A DNA stretch of 64,000 nt, from contig NZ_LMHY01000026.1 of the NCBI RefSeq assembly GCF_001429045.1, positions 1-64,000 on the forward strand. The letters run 5' to 3'. Position numbers and translations under genes: made by a program. Positions 10,372 through 19,795 of this stretch are shown in pieces; position 1 is the first letter of the stretch; each line of letters starts with the position of its first letter. Source of the stretch: Pseudomonas sp. Root71. Its GTDB lineage: Bacteria > Pseudomonadota > Gammaproteobacteria > Pseudomonadales > Pseudomonadaceae. A model generated the notes under the pieces. It worked only from the letters and a program-made list of their open reading frames with translations, ran no database searches and was not told the DNA's origin.

Positions 10372-10448
10372 GTAGGAGCTGCCGAAGGCTGCGATCTTTT
10401 GATCTTAGAGGGCAAGATCAAAAGATCGCAGCCTTCGGCAGCTCCTAC
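10372..10448. repeat. REP inverted pair (REPIN), GTAGGAGCTGCCG family
   Basis: Two perfect inverted copies (GTAGGAGCTGCCGAAGGC ... GCAGCCTTCGGCAGCTCCTAC) around a short centre. It starts nine bases after the cysE stop and separates cysE from the iscR promoter. Confidence 0.95.
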
Positions 10449-10561
10449 GCAGGTCGCATTTAGACAATGGCAGAGCGCCGACCGGTGTGCCATTACGCCA
10501 CAGACCCTGCTATGATGCGCCCGCTCTTTTGCGGGTAATCCCGACTAAAGTACTAGGTCTA

Positions 10562-10594
10562 ATAGTTGACTTAAATACTCGGGAATTGCATACT
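10562..10594 (+). promoter_or_regulatory. isc promoter with IscR type-1 operator
   Basis: The 25 bases from 10562 read ATAGTTGACT-TAAAT-ACTCGGGAAT, matching the enteric type-1 IscR motif ATASYYGACTRWWWYAGTCRRSTAT at nearly every position. The TTGACT inside it is a good -35, with CATACT at 10589-10594 as the -10 (17-bp spacer). This is the layout by which [2Fe-2S]-IscR represses its own operon in E. coli. Confidence 0.85.
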
Positions 10595-10625
10595 CGCCTC
10601 ATTCCGAACTCCGTGGTAATTGTCC

Positions 10626-11117
10626 ATGCGACTGACTACAAAAGGCCGATACGCCGTGACCGCCATGCTTGACCTGGCGTTACACGCGCAGCACGGGCCC
10701 GTGTCCCTGGCCGATATCTCCGAGCGCCAAGGCATCTCCCTGTCCTACCTCGAACAGCTTTTCGCCAAGCTGCGCCGCAGCAACCTGGTGTCCAGCGTTC
10801 GCGGTCCGGGCGGTGGCTACCAATTGTCCCGCGACATGCAGGGCATCCAGGTCGCCCAGGTGATCGATGCGGTGAACGAATCGGTCGATGCAACCAAATG
10901 CCAGGGCCAGGGTGATTGCCACTCCGGTGACACTTGCCTGACTCACCACTTGTGGTGTGACCTGAGCCTGCAGATCCACGAATTTCTGAGCGGTATCAGC
11001 TTGGCTGACCTTGTGACTCGCCGTGAGGTGCAAGAAGTAGCCCAGCGCCAGGACCAACGCCGTTGCAATAGCAAGGCGCCACGCCTGGACAAGATTGAAG
11101 CGTCCGCCGTCGAATGA
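10626..11117 (+). CDS. iscR: Fe-S cluster-sensing transcription regulator IscR
   Basis: Rrf2-family winged-helix repressor that carries a [2Fe-2S] cluster and controls the isc operon. The 163 residues show the DNA-binding half ([19 protein letters not shown], then [13 protein letters not shown] in the wing) and cluster ligands at exactly the E. coli positions: Cys92, Cys98, Cys104 and His107. ATG 10626 is used although a TTG lies two codons earlier. The operator at 10562-10586 indicates autoregulation. Confidence 0.97.
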   Translation: MRLTTKGRYAVTAMLDLALHAQHGPVSLADISERQGISLSYLEQLFAKLRRSNLVSSVRGPGGGYQLSRDMQGIQVAQVIDAVNESVDATKCQGQGDCHSGDTCLTHHLWCDLSLQIHEFLSGISLADLVTRREVQEVAQRQDQRRCNSKAPRLDKIEASAVE

Positions 11118-11167
11118 CTGCCAGAGAGCTAGCGGCACGCCAGCCAGCCTGATTTAGGAGATAGTCC

Positions 11168-12382
11168 ATGAAATTGCCGATTTACCTTGATTACTCTGCG
11201 ACTACCCCGGTTGATCCGCGTGTCGCGCAAAAGATGAGTGAATGCCTGCTGGTCGACGGAAACTTCGGTAACCCGGCGTCCCGTTCCCATGTGTTCGGCT
11301 GGAAAGCCGAAGAGTCCGTCGAAAACGCCCGTCGTCAGGTGGCCGATCTGGTCAACGCCGACCCGCGTGAAATCGTCTGGACCTCCGGTGCTACCGAGTC
11401 CGACAACCTGGCAATCAAGGGTGCGGCACATTTCTATGCCACCAAAGGCAAGCACCTGATCACCACCAAGATTGAGCACAAGGCTGTCCTGGACACCATG
11501 CGCCAACTGGAGCGTGAAGGTTTTGAAGTGACCTACATCGAGCCTCGTACCGACGGCTTGGTAACTCCTGAGATGATCGAAGCCGAACTGCGCGACGACA
11601 CCATCCTGGTTTCGGTCATGCACGTGAACAACGAAATCGGCACCATCAACGACATCGCAGCGATCGGCGAACTGCTCCGCTCCAAGGGCATCCTGTTCCA
11701 CGTCGACGCCGCCCAGTCCACCGGCAAGGTCGAGATCGATCTTTCGAAGCTGAAAGTCGACATGATGTCGTTCTCCGCCCACAAGACCTACGGTCCTAAA
11801 GGCATCGGCGCCCTGTACGTAAGCCGCAAGCCGCGCGTACGTATTGAAGCGACCATGCACGGTGGCGGCCACGAACGCGGCATGCGTTCCGGCACCCTGG
11901 CGACCCACCAGATCGTCGGCATGGGTGAAGCTTTCCGCGTGGCCAAGGAAGACATGGCTGCCGAGAACGCACGCATCAAGGCGTTGAGCGACCGCTTCTA
12001 CAAGCAGGTCGAGCACCTGGAAGAGCTGTACGTCAACGGCAGCCTGACCGCCCGCGTTCCGCACAACCTGAACCTGAGCTTCAACTACGTTGAAGGCGAG
12101 TCGCTGATCATGGCGCTCAAGGATCTGGCGGTTTCGTCCGGTTCGGCCTGCACCTCGGCGTCCCTGGAGCCTTCGTACGTACTGCGCGCCCTGGGCCGCA
12201 ACGACGAACTGGCACACAGCTCGATCCGCTTCACCTTCGGCCGTTTCACCACCGAAGAAGAAATCGACTACGCCGCGCAGAAAGTCTGCGAGGCCGTTAC
12301 CAAGCTGCGCGCTCTGTCGCCGCTGTGGGACATGTACAAAGACGGTGTCGACATTTCGAAAATCGAGTGGGCGGCACACTGA
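11168..12382 (+). CDS. iscS: Cysteine desulfurase IscS
   Basis: PLP enzyme that takes sulfur from cysteine as a persulfide for Fe-S clusters and tRNA thiolation. The 404 residues contain the PLP-lysine motif [17 protein letters not shown] and the flexible loop with the active cysteine, [21 protein letters not shown] good AGGAG site precedes the ATG. It is the second gene of the isc operon, and the gap to iscU holds a strong hairpin (12401-12427). Confidence 0.98.
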   Translation: MKLPIYLDYSATTPVDPRVAQKMSECLLVDGNFGNPASRSHVFGWKAEESVENARRQVADLVNADPREIVWTSGATESDNLAIKGAAHFYATKGKHLITTKIEHKAVLDTMRQLEREGFEVTYIEPRTDGLVTPEMIEAELRDDTILVSVMHVNNEIGTINDIAAIGELLRSKGILFHVDAAQSTGKVEIDLSKLKVDMMSFSAHKTYGPKGIGALYVSRKPRVRIEATMHGGGHERGMRSGTLATHQIVGMGEAFRVAKEDMAAENARIKALSDRFYKQVEHLEELYVNGSLTARVPHNLNLSFNYVEGESLIMALKDLAVSSGSACTSASLEPSYVLRALGRNDELAHSSIRFTFGRFTTEEEIDYAAQKVCEAVTKLRALSPLWDMYKDGVDISKIEWAAH

Positions 12383-12400
12383 TTTCAAGTCGCCGCAATC

Positions 12401-12427
12401 AGCCCTGTAAACTCAGGTTTCAGGGCT
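12401..12427 (+). promoter_or_regulatory. Strong hairpin in the iscS-iscU gap
   Basis: AGCCCTG-T-AAAC, tetraloop TCAG, GTTT-CAGGGCT: eleven pairs with a single bulged T. No U-run follows, so it is not a classical terminator. In E. coli the same gap is where small-RNA control separates iscR stability from loss of iscSUA; a similar processing or stability role is possible but not shown. Confidence 0.6.
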
Positions 12428-12464
12428 TCAAGAGCGACTCTCTGATGAGTGAGGATTAAGAATC

Positions 12465-12851
12465 ATGGCTTACAGCGAAAAGGTCATCGACCACTACGAA
12501 AACCCGCGCAACGTCGGCAAGATGGATGCGCAAGATCCTGATGTCGGCACCGGCATGGTCGGCGCTCCGGCGTGCGGCGACGTGATGCGCCTGCAGATCA
12601 AGGTCAACGACGCCGGTATCATCGAAGATGCCAAGTTCAAGACCTACGGCTGCGGTTCGGCTATCGCTTCCAGCTCCCTCGCCACCGAGTGGATGAAGGG
12701 CAAGACCCTGGACGAAGCGGAAACCATCAAGAACACCCAGCTGGCTGAAGAACTGGCCCTGCCGCCAGTGAAAATCCACTGCTCGGTACTCGCTGAAGAC
12801 GCCATCAAGGCGGCCGTTCGCGATTACAAGCAGAAGAAAGGCTTGATCTGA
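12465..12851 (+). CDS. iscU: Fe-S cluster assembly scaffold IscU
   Basis: Scaffold on which [2Fe-2S] clusters are built from IscS sulfur. In the 128 residues the three cluster-ligand cysteines fall at the canonical positions Cys37 (APACGD), Cys63 (YGCGSA) and Cys106 ([11 protein letters not shown]). The LPPVKIHC segment is the HscA-binding site. It has a good upstream ribosome site and sits between iscS and iscA. Confidence 0.98.
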   Translation: MAYSEKVIDHYENPRNVGKMDAQDPDVGTGMVGAPACGDVMRLQIKVNDAGIIEDAKFKTYGCGSAIASSSLATEWMKGKTLDEAETIKNTQLAEELALPPVKIHCSVLAEDAIKAAVRDYKQKKGLI

Positions 12852-12885
12852 TTTTCGAGTTTTGGCGACGAGTAAGGAGTCACCG

Positions 12886-13209
12886 ATGGCTATCAGCATG
12901 ACAGAAGCGGCTGCTCGACACGTGCGGCGCTCCCTCGACGGGCGCGGCAAAGGTGAAGGGATTCGTCTGGGTGTTCGCACCACGGGCTGTTCCGGCCTTG
13001 CCTACGTGCTGGAGTTTGTCGACGAGGTGGTTGCAGAGGACCAGGTGTTCGAAAGTCACGGCGAAAAAGTGATCATCGACCCGAAAAGCCTCGCTTACCT
13101 GGACGGCACCGAGCTCGATTTCGTCAAGGAAGGGTTGAACGAAGGCTTCAAGTTCAACAACCCCAACGTACGCGGTGAATGTGGCTGCGGCGAAAGCTTC
13201 AACATCTGA
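12886..13209 (+). CDS. iscA: Fe-S cluster assembly protein IscA
   Basis: A-type carrier for iron or Fe-S clusters. The 107 residues hold Cys35 (TTGCSGLAY), Cys99 and Cys101 (GECGCGESF), the three conserved ligands. ATG 12886 has AAGGAG upstream and matches the family start [12 protein letters not shown]. It is the fourth gene of the isc operon. Confidence 0.97.
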   Translation: MAISMTEAAARHVRRSLDGRGKGEGIRLGVRTTGCSGLAYVLEFVDEVVAEDQVFESHGEKVIIDPKSLAYLDGTELDFVKEGLNEGFKFNNPNVRGECGCGESFNI

Positions 13210-13217
13210 GGCTTGTC

Positions 13218-13739
13218 GTGGGTACTCCTTGTCATTTCGCTTTATTTGAGCTGCAACCGAGTTTCGATCTGGACCTCGATCAGCTGGCTACGCGCTACCG
13301 TGAGTTGGCGCGCAGTGTTCATCCGGACCGCTTTGCCGACGCTTCCGAGCGTGAGCAGCGGTTGGCGCTGGAGCAATCCGCGAGCCTCAACGAGGCCTAC
13401 CAGACGCTCAAGAGTCCACCCAAGCGCGCGCGTTACCTGCTCGCCTTGAATGGTGGCGAGCTGCCGCTGGAGGTCACGGTGCATGATCCGGAGTTCCTTC
13501 TGCAGCAGATGGAGCTGCGTGAAGAGCTCGAAGACCTGCAGGACAGCGCCGACCTCAATGGCGTTGCCGTCTTCAAGCGTCGCCTGAAGGCTGCCCAGGA
13601 TGAACTGAACCAAAGCTTCGCAGCTTGCTGGAACGATGCCGCGCACCGTGAACAGGCCGAACGCCTGATGCGGCGCATGCAGTTCCTCGACAAGCTCACC
13701 TACGAAGTGCGCCAGCTGGAAGAGCGCCTCGACGATTAA
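13218..13739 (+). CDS. hscB: Fe-S assembly co-chaperone HscB
   Basis: J-domain protein that delivers IscU to HscA. It starts at GTG 13218 ([14 protein letters not shown]), with GAGG upstream. The J domain carries the HPD motif ([12 protein letters not shown]), and the C-terminal three-helix bundle that binds IscU follows. Length 173 residues. Its order before hscA and fdx is standard. Confidence 0.96.
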   Translation: MGTPCHFALFELQPSFDLDLDQLATRYRELARSVHPDRFADASEREQRLALEQSASLNEAYQTLKSPPKRARYLLALNGGELPLEVTVHDPEFLLQQMELREELEDLQDSADLNGVAVFKRRLKAAQDELNQSFAACWNDAAHREQAERLMRRMQFLDKLTYEVRQLEERLDD

Positions 13740-13790
13740 CCCAGTGCCGCTCCGGTCGCACGCCTGATATACAGATAAGTCCTGATAACG

Positions 13791-15653
13791 ATGGCCCTAC
13801 TGCAGATCGCCGAACCCGGCCAAAGTCCTCAACCGCACCAGCGTCGTCTGGCTGTGGGGATCGACTTGGGCACTACCAATTCGCTGGTCGCTGCATTGCG
13901 CAGTGGTCTTTCCGAGCCGCTTGCCGACGCAGAAGGGCAGGTCATCCTGCCGTCTGCCGTGCGCTACCACGCCGATCGCGTCGAGGTGGGCGAATCCGCC
14001 AAGCTGGCTGCCGCTACCGATCCCTTGAACACTGTGCTGTCGGTCAAGCGCTTGATGGGTCGTGGTCTGTCCGACGTCAAGCAGCTTGGTGATCAGTTGC
14101 CGTACCGCTTTGTCGGTGGCGAGTCGCACATGCCGTTCATCGACACGATCCAGGGCCCGAAAAGCCCGGTGGAAGTCTCCGCCGACATCCTCAAGGTCCT
14201 GCGCCAACGCGCTGAAGCGACCCTGGGTGGTGAGCTGGTGGGCGCGGTGATCACCGTTCCGGCCTATTTCGACGACGCCCAGCGTCAAGCCACCAAGGAC
14301 GCGGCCAAGCTGGCCGGTCTGAACGTGCTGCGTTTGCTCAATGAGCCGACCGCTGCGGCCGTGGCTTATGGTCTGGACCAGCACGCTGAAGGCCTGGTCG
14401 CGATCTACGACCTGGGCGGCGGTACCTTCGATATTTCGATTCTGCGCCTGACCGGCGGTGTCTTCGAAGTTTTGGCCACCGGTGGCGACAGCGCCCTGGG
14501 TGGCGATGACTTCGACCACGCGATCGCTGGCTGGATCATCGAGAGCGCCGGTCTGTCCGCCGACCTCGATCCGGGTGCGCAACGCAATTTGCTGCAAACC
14601 GCCTGTGCGGCCAAGGAAGCCCTGACCAATGCTGCGGCCGTTGAGGTTGCCCATGGCGACTGGAAAGCCGAGCTGACCCGCGAAGCCTTCAATGCGCTGA
14701 TCGAGCCAATGGTTGCTCGCAGCCTGAAAGCCTGCCGCCGCGCTGTTCGTGATTCCGGTATCGAACTGGAAGACGTGCACGCCGTAGTCATGGTCGGTGG
14801 TTCGACTCGCGTGCCTCGCGTTCGCGAAGCCGTCGCCGAAGCCTTCGGTCGCCAGCCGCTGACTGAAATCGACCCGGATCAAGTGGTAGCCATCGGTGCT
14901 GCGATCCAGGCCGATACCCTGGCGGGCAACAAGCGCGATGGCGGCGAACTGTTGCTGCTGGACGTGATTCCGTTGTCCCTGGGGCTGGAAACCATGGGCG
15001 GCCTGATGGAGAAGGTGATTCCGCGCAACACCACCATCCCCGTCGCCCGCGCCCAGGACTTCACCACTTATAAAGACGGCCAGTCGGCCATGGCCATCCA
15101 CGTATTGCAGGGCGAGCGCGAGCTGATCAGCGACTGCCGCTCCCTGGCGCGCTTCGAGCTGCGCGGCATTCCGGCGATGGTGGCTGGCGCGGCGAAGATC
15201 CGCGTGACCTTCCAGGTCGACGCCGACGGTCTGCTCAGCGTTTCCGCCCGTGAGCTGGGTTCGGGAGTTGAGGCCAGCATCCAGGTCAAGCCGTCCTACG
15301 GTCTGACCGACGGCGAAATCGCCAGGATGCTCAAGGATTCGTTCCAGCACGCCAATGACGACAAGGTTGCCCGCGTACTGCGCGAGCAGCAGGTCGACGC
15401 CCAGCGCCTGATCGAGGCGGTACAGGCTGCCCTGGAGGCCGATGGCGAGCGCTTGCTCGATGCCGAAGAGCGCCTGGTCATCGACATGCAGGTGCAGGAA
15501 CTGACCGAACTGATGAAAGGTACCGATGGTTACGCCATCGAGCAGCAGACCAAGCGTCTGTCGCAAGTGACCGACGCCTTTGCTGCCCGCCGCCTGGACT
15601 CGACGGTGAAAGCCGCGCTGGCGGGGCGCAACCTGAATGAGATTGAGGAATAA
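13791..15653 (+). CDS. hscA: Fe-S assembly Hsp70 chaperone HscA
   Basis: Specialised Hsp70 that drives cluster release from IscU with ATP. The 620-residue protein has the nucleotide-binding motifs [27 protein letters not shown] and [13 protein letters not shown], and a substrate-binding half from about residue 390. Compared with DnaK it has the longer N-terminal lead typical of HscA. It follows hscB by 51 bases and precedes fdx by two. Confidence 0.97.
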   Translation: MALLQIAEPGQSPQPHQRRLAVGIDLGTTNSLVAALRSGLSEPLADAEGQVILPSAVRYHADRVEVGESAKLAAATDPLNTVLSVKRLMGRGLSDVKQLGDQLPYRFVGGESHMPFIDTIQGPKSPVEVSADILKVLRQRAEATLGGELVGAVITVPAYFDDAQRQATKDAAKLAGLNVLRLLNEPTAAAVAYGLDQHAEGLVAIYDLGGGTFDISILRLTGGVFEVLATGGDSALGGDDFDHAIAGWIIESAGLSADLDPGAQRNLLQTACAAKEALTNAAAVEVAHGDWKAELTREAFNALIEPMVARSLKACRRAVRDSGIELEDVHAVVMVGGSTRVPRVREAVAEAFGRQPLTEIDPDQVVAIGAAIQADTLAGNKRDGGELLLLDVIPLSLGLETMGGLMEKVIPRNTTIPVARAQDFTTYKDGQSAMAIHVLQGERELISDCRSLARFELRGIPAMVAGAAKIRVTFQVDADGLLSVSARELGSGVEASIQVKPSYGLTDGEIARMLKDSFQHANDDKVARVLREQQVDAQRLIEAVQAALEADGERLLDAEERLVIDMQVQELTELMKGTDGYAIEQQTKRLSQVTDAFAARRLDSTVKAALAGRNLNEIEE

Positions 15654-15655
15654 CG

Positions 15656-15997
15656 ATGCCGCAGGTCATTTTTCTGCCACACGAGAAGTTTTGCCCCGAA
15701 GGTATGGTTGTTGAGGCTGAAACAGGTATTTCCATCCTCGAGCTGGCCCATGAGCACCACATCGAGATGGAAAGCGCTTGCGGCGGCGTCTGCGCCTGCA
15801 CCACCTGCCACTGCATCATCCGCGAGGGTTTCGACTCGCTGGAAGAGGCTGACGAGCTGGAAGAGGACTACCTTGATAAGGCTTGGGGTCTTGAGCGCGA
15901 GTCCCGTCTGGGGTGCCAGGCCAAGGTCGGTACCGAAGACCTGACCGTCGAGATTCCGAAGTACTCGCTCAACCACGCAGCCGAAGCACCGCACTGA
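15656..15997 (+). CDS. fdx: Isc-type [2Fe-2S] ferredoxin
   Basis: Adrenodoxin-like ferredoxin that supplies electrons for cluster assembly. In the 113 residues the ligands are Cys42, Cys48 and Cys51 in ACGGVCACTTCH plus a fourth in RLGCQAK. The C-terminal half includes EEDYLDKAWGLE. It begins two bases after the hscA stop. Confidence 0.97.
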   Translation: MPQVIFLPHEKFCPEGMVVEAETGISILELAHEHHIEMESACGGVCACTTCHCIIREGFDSLEEADELEEDYLDKAWGLERESRLGCQAKVGTEDLTVEIPKYSLNHAAEAPH

Positions 15998-16011
15998 TTC
16001 AAGGAATTGTC

Positions 16012-16212
16012 ATGAAACTCAAGTGGACTGATGTGCTGGAGATCGCGATCCAGCTGGCTGAAAGCAAGCCCGACGTGGACCCTATGTCGGTCAACTTCGT
16101 CGATCTGCGTAAATGGGTGATGGAACTGCCCGATTTCGACGACATGCCTGAGCATTGTGGCGAAAAGATCCTGGAGGCCATTCAGGCCCACTGGATCGAA
16201 GAACGCGAGTAG
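16012..16212 (+). CDS. iscX: Fe-S assembly protein IscX
   Basis: Small acidic protein (66 aa) that binds IscS and tunes the rate of cluster assembly. It begins MKLKWTDVLEIAIQLAE and contains the conserved VNFVDLRKWVMELPDFDD segment. ATG 16012 has AAGGAA upstream. The TAG stop at 16210-16212 is formed by the first bases of the REP copy that follows, so the repeat abuts or has replaced the end of the gene. Confidence 0.95.
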   Translation: MKLKWTDVLEIAIQLAESKPDVDPMSVNFVDLRKWVMELPDFDDMPEHCGEKILEAIQAHWIEERE

Positions 16213-16309
16213 GAGCTGACTCGCGAAGCGAGGCTGCGATCTTTTCCATCCGCTTGAGTTTCAAGCACGGGATCGGGATCAAAGGATCGCAGCCTTCGGC
16301 AACTCCTAC
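16209..16309. repeat. REP inverted pair, diverged, overlapping the iscX stop
   Basis: GTAGGAGCTG at 16209 and AACTCCTAC at 16301-16309 frame two diverged copies of the GCTGCGATCTTTT / GGATCGCAGCC unit. The left copy is altered in its middle. It closes the isc operon. Confidence 0.85.
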
Positions 16310-16339
16310 AGAAGGTAGGCGTCGCGACCGTCACTCAGT

Positions 16340-16387
16340 TAGGCAATACCCGAGAACCCGCGTATAATTCGCGGGTTTAATTTTTCG
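16340..16387 (+). promoter_or_regulatory. ndk promoter with its -10 box inside a perfect hairpin/palindrome
   Basis: TATAAT (16363-16368) lies in the 7-base loop of the perfect inverted repeat AACCCGCG / CGCGGGTT (16355-16362 and 16370-16377), which is followed by a T-rich tract. TAGGCA 17 bases upstream is a weak -35. Read as RNA from isc, the same DNA forms a terminator-like hairpin; read as DNA, it is a palindrome centred on the ndk -10. Confidence 0.65.
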
Positions 16388-16413
16388 TAAATTACCGTTT
16401 CTGGAGTTACACC

Positions 16414-16839
16414 ATGGCTGTTCAACGTACTTTCTCCATCATCAAGCCTGACGCCGTTGCTAAAAACGTGATCGGCGAGATCACCACTCGTTTCGAAAAA
16501 GCTGGCCTGCGCGTTGTAGCTTCGAAACTGAAGCAACTGTCCAAAGCTGAAGCCGAAGGCTTCTACGCTGAGCACAGCGCTCGTGGTTTCTTCAACGACC
16601 TGGTTGCTTTCATGATCTCCGGTCCGGTTGTCGTTCAGGTTCTGGAAGGCGAAAACGCTATCGCTCTGAACCGTGAGCTGATGGGCGCTACCAACCCTAA
16701 AGAAGCTGCTGCCGGCACCATCCGTGCTGACTTCGCTGACTCCATCGACGCCAACGCTGTACACGGTTCGGACTCCGAAGCCGCTGCCGCTCGCGAAATC
16801 TCGTACTTCTTCGCAGCTACTGAAGTAACCACTCGCTAA
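16414..16839 (+). CDS. ndk: Nucleoside diphosphate kinase
   Basis: Equilibrates nucleoside di- and triphosphates through a phosphohistidine. The 141 residues begin [14 protein letters not shown] and contain the active-site histidine in the family motif [15 protein letters not shown] lies before the ATG. Codon use is strongly biased, in keeping with high expression. It is followed 28 bases later by rlmN. Confidence 0.98.
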   Translation: MAVQRTFSIIKPDAVAKNVIGEITTRFEKAGLRVVASKLKQLSKAEAEGFYAEHSARGFFNDLVAFMISGPVVVQVLEGENAIALNRELMGATNPKEAAAGTIRADFADSIDANAVHGSDSEAAAAREISYFFAATEVTTR

Positions 16840-16867
16840 GCATTGGCTTAAGAGTGAAGGTGAATCC

Positions 16868-18010
16868 ATGACTACATCGACTGTAAAAACTAACCTGCTG
16901 GGTCTGACTCAGCTGGAAATGGAAAAATTCTTCGACTCAATCGGGGAGAAGCGTTTCCGTGCCGGTCAGGTAATGAAATGGATTCACCACTTTGGTGTCG
17001 ATGATTTCGATGCCATGACGAACGTCAGCAAGGCCTTGCGCGAAAAGCTCAAGACTGTTGCCGAGGTCCGTGGTCCGGAAGTGGTCAGCGAGGACATCTC
17101 CAGCGACGGCACCCGCAAGTGGGTGGTGCGCGTGGCGTCCGGCAGCTGCGTCGAGACCGTATACATTCCCCAGGGCAAGCGCGGTACCTTGTGCGTTTCG
17201 TCCCAGGCAGGCTGTGCCCTGGATTGCAGTTTCTGCTCCACCGGCAAGCAAGGCTTCAACAGCAACCTCACCGCCGCCGAAGTCATCGGCCAGGTGTGGA
17301 TTGCCAACAAATCCTTTGGTAGCGTCCCGGCAACCGTCGACCGTGCCATCACCAACGTGGTGATGATGGGCATGGGTGAGCCGCTGCTGAACTTCGACAA
17401 CGTCGTCGCGGCCATGCATCTGATGATGGACGACCTGGGCTACGGCATTTCCAAGCGCCGTGTGACCCTGTCGACCTCCGGCGTGGTGCCGATGATCGAT
17501 GAGCTGTCCAAGCACATCGACGTCTCCCTGGCGTTGTCCCTGCACGCACCGAATGACGCATTGCGTAACCAATTGGTGCCGATCAACAAGAAGTATCCGC
17601 TTAAGATGCTGCTCGAGTCGTGCCAGCGCTACATGTCGAACCTCGGCGAAAAGCGCGTGCTGACCATCGAATACACCTTGCTCAAGGACATCAATGACAA
17701 GGTCGAGCACGCCGTGGAGATGATCGAGCTGCTCAAGAACATCCCGTGCAAGATCAACCTGATCCCGTTCAACCCGTTCCCGCACTCCGGTTACGAGCGC
17801 CCGAGCAACAACGCCATCCGGCGTTTCCAGGATCAGCTGCATCATGCCGGCTTCAACGTCACCGTCCGCACCACCCGTGGTGAAGACATCGACGCGGCCT
17901 GTGGTCAATTGGTAGGGCAGGTGCTGGATCGCACCCGTCGCAGCGAACGTTATATCGCCGTGCGTGAACTCAACGCCGAGAACGATGTAGCGCAAGACGC
18001 CGCGAAATAA
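16868..18010 (+). CDS. rlmN: Dual-specificity 23S rRNA/tRNA adenine-C2 methyltransferase RlmN
   Basis: Radical-SAM enzyme that methylates A2503 of 23S rRNA and A37 of some tRNAs. The [4Fe-4S] motif is Cys116-x3-Cys120-x2-Cys123 ([12 protein letters not shown]), and the C-terminal DAACGQL segment carries the second catalytic cysteine. [11 protein letters not shown] and [11 protein letters not shown] are further family blocks. Length 380 residues. It depends on Fe-S clusters from the isc genes just upstream. Confidence 0.97.
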   Translation: MTTSTVKTNLLGLTQLEMEKFFDSIGEKRFRAGQVMKWIHHFGVDDFDAMTNVSKALREKLKTVAEVRGPEVVSEDISSDGTRKWVVRVASGSCVETVYIPQGKRGTLCVSSQAGCALDCSFCSTGKQGFNSNLTAAEVIGQVWIANKSFGSVPATVDRAITNVVMMGMGEPLLNFDNVVAAMHLMMDDLGYGISKRRVTLSTSGVVPMIDELSKHIDVSLALSLHAPNDALRNQLVPINKKYPLKMLLESCQRYMSNLGEKRVLTIEYTLLKDINDKVEHAVEMIELLKNIPCKINLIPFNPFPHSGYERPSNNAIRRFQDQLHHAGFNVTVRTTRGEDIDAACGQLVGQVLDRTRRSERYIAVRELNAENDVAQDAAK

Positions 18011-18026
18011 CCGAGAGAGGATCTCT

Positions 18027-18785
18027 ATGTCCCTGCGCTTTGCGCTGCTTTTGCTGTTGGCCAGCCTGTGTGCTGGCTGCGTGCTTTCGGGCGACTACAA
18101 CCCGATGAAGACCAGCAAGGGCCGTGATGAGGCGCGTGAGGCGTACGTGCAACTTGGTATCGGGTATTTGCAACAAGGCATGACCGAGCGCGCCAAGGTT
18201 CCACTGAAGAAAGCGCTGGAGCTCGATGGCTCCGACCCTGATGCCAACGCGGCGCTGGGGCTGGTGTTCCAGGCCGAGATGGAACCGGAACTTGCCGACG
18301 AGCATTTTCGCAAGGCGCTGGCTTCCCGTCCCGCCGATGCACGAATCCTCAATAACTACGGCAGTTTTCTGTTCGAGCAGAAACGTTACAACGAAGCCTA
18401 CGAGCGCTTCGAGCAAGCCGCTGCCGATACCCTGTATCCTGAGCGTTCGCGGGTGTTCGAGAACCTGGGCATGACCGCTGCAATGCTCGGTCAGCGCGAT
18501 CTGGCCCAACAGCAACTGGAAAAAGCCCTGCGCCTGAACCACCAACAACCACGTGCATTGCTGGAAATGGCTGAGTTGTCTTACGAAGACAGGCATTATG
18601 TGCCCGCGCGTGACTATTACGACCGTTTTAGCCAGCTCTCCGAACAAAATGCACGTAGTCTATTGCTCGGCGTTCGGCTGGCAAAAGTGTTCGAAGACCG
18701 CGACAAGGCCGCAAGCAAAGGCCTGCAACTAAAAAGACTCTATCCCGGTACGCCGGAATATCAGCAATACCTGTCGGAGCAATGA
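18027..18785 (+). CDS. pilF: Type IV pilus biogenesis/stability lipoprotein PilF
   Basis: Outer-membrane TPR lipoprotein (pilotin) that assembles the PilQ secretin. The 252 residues start with a signal peptide and lipobox (LLLLASLCAGC), followed by several TPR units such as AYVQLGIGYLQQGMTERAKVPLKKALELD and NYGSFLFEQKRYNEAYERFEQA. It lies between rlmN and rodZ, the usual pseudomonad place, and overlaps the rodZ start region. Confidence 0.93.
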   Translation: MSLRFALLLLLASLCAGCVLSGDYNPMKTSKGRDEAREAYVQLGIGYLQQGMTERAKVPLKKALELDGSDPDANAALGLVFQAEMEPELADEHFRKALASRPADARILNNYGSFLFEQKRYNEAYERFEQAAADTLYPERSRVFENLGMTAAMLGQRDLAQQQLEKALRLNHQQPRALLEMAELSYEDRHYVPARDYYDRFSQLSEQNARSLLLGVRLAKVFEDRDKAASKGLQLKRLYPGTPEYQQYLSEQ

Positions 18786-19792
18786 TGAAAGCGGCGCATC
18801 CCGAAGTTGTAGCAGCGAATCGCGTAAACCCCGGTGAGACTTTACGCCAGGCCCGCGAAAGCAATGGCTGGTCGCTGGCCGAAGTGGCCCTCAAGCTCAA
18901 CCTCACCACCACTTCCCTGAGCAATCTGGAAGCCGGCGCCTTCGACAAGCTGCCCGGGCATACGTTTGCTCGCGGTTACATTCGCGCCTATGCCAAATTG
19001 CTCGGCATGGACCAGGCCGTTCTGGTCCAGCAATTCGATCAATCCACCGGTACCGACTCCCAGGGCAGCAATGTTCACAGCCTGGGTCGTATTGAAGAGC
19101 CTGTGCGGGTTTCCCACACCATTTTGCGAATCGTCAGCCTGCTGTTGCTGGTCGCGGTGATCGGTGGCGGGTTCGTCTGGTGGCAGGATCAGACCTCGAT
19201 GCGCACCAAGGACCTGATCGGTCTGGCGCCAGAACACGTTGAAGTCGAAGGCGCCGACGGTACGACACAGATTCATCCGCTGGACGAGCCGGAAGACCAG
19301 GCCGTCGCGGAAGGTCAATCCGACGGCGGAACCGCCCTCGCGCTGCCACAGGCCGACGCTGCGGCCGAAGCACCAGAACAGGCTCAAGTGACTGCGCCAG
19401 CCGCCCCGGCAGCGCCGACCGCGCCAGCCGCACCTGCCCATACCACCGCGCCTGTTGTCGCAGCACCGGTGATCCCGGCAGCTCCAGTCGTTCCGGCCCC
19501 GGTGGCGACTGCACCGGTAACCGCTCCTGCTCAAGCCGCGCCAGTGGCCGGTGAAGGCCAGGTCCAGGTGCAGTTCACCTCCGATTGCTGGACACAAGTG
19601 ACCGACGGTAGCGGCAAGGTGCTGTTCAGCGGTCTCAAACGCAAAGGCGACAGCCTGGCAGTCAATGGCAAGCCTCCGTTTGCCGTGCGTCTGGGCTTTG
19701 CCCGCGGCGCTCAGGTCAGCTACAACGGCCAGCCGGTCGATGTCGCTCCGTTCACCAGTGGCGAGACTGCTCGCCTGAAGTTGGGTCAATAA
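18785..19792 (+). CDS. rodZ: Cytoskeleton protein RodZ
   Basis: Links MreB to the membrane and supports rod shape. An N-terminal HTH/Xre-like domain (about residues 15-80, ETLRQARESNGWSLAEVALKL) precedes one membrane helix (ILRIVSLLLLVAVIGGGFVWW), a long Ala/Pro/Val linker of roughly 60 residues, and a C-terminal DUF4115 beta domain. GGAG upstream sits five bases from ATG 18785 but only two from ATG 18782, so 18785 is preferred. It overlaps the pilF stop. Confidence 0.94.
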   Translation: MKAAHPEVVAANRVNPGETLRQARESNGWSLAEVALKLNLTTTSLSNLEAGAFDKLPGHTFARGYIRAYAKLLGMDQAVLVQQFDQSTGTDSQGSNVHSLGRIEEPVRVSHTILRIVSLLLLVAVIGGGFVWWQDQTSMRTKDLIGLAPEHVEVEGADGTTQIHPLDEPEDQAVAEGQSDGGTALALPQADAAAEAPEQAQVTAPAAPAAPTAPAAPAHTTAPVVAAPVIPAAPVVPAPVATAPVTAPAQAAPVAGEGQVQVQFTSDCWTQVTDGSGKVLFSGLKRKGDSLAVNGKPPFAVRLGFARGAQVSYNGQPVDVAPFTSGETARLKLGQ

Positions 19793-19795
19793 GTC

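Noticed and set aside
19380-19560. Ala/Pro-rich repeat as a possible low-complexity insertion
   Set aside because: It is the expected flexible periplasmic linker of RodZ and keeps frame and codon bias.
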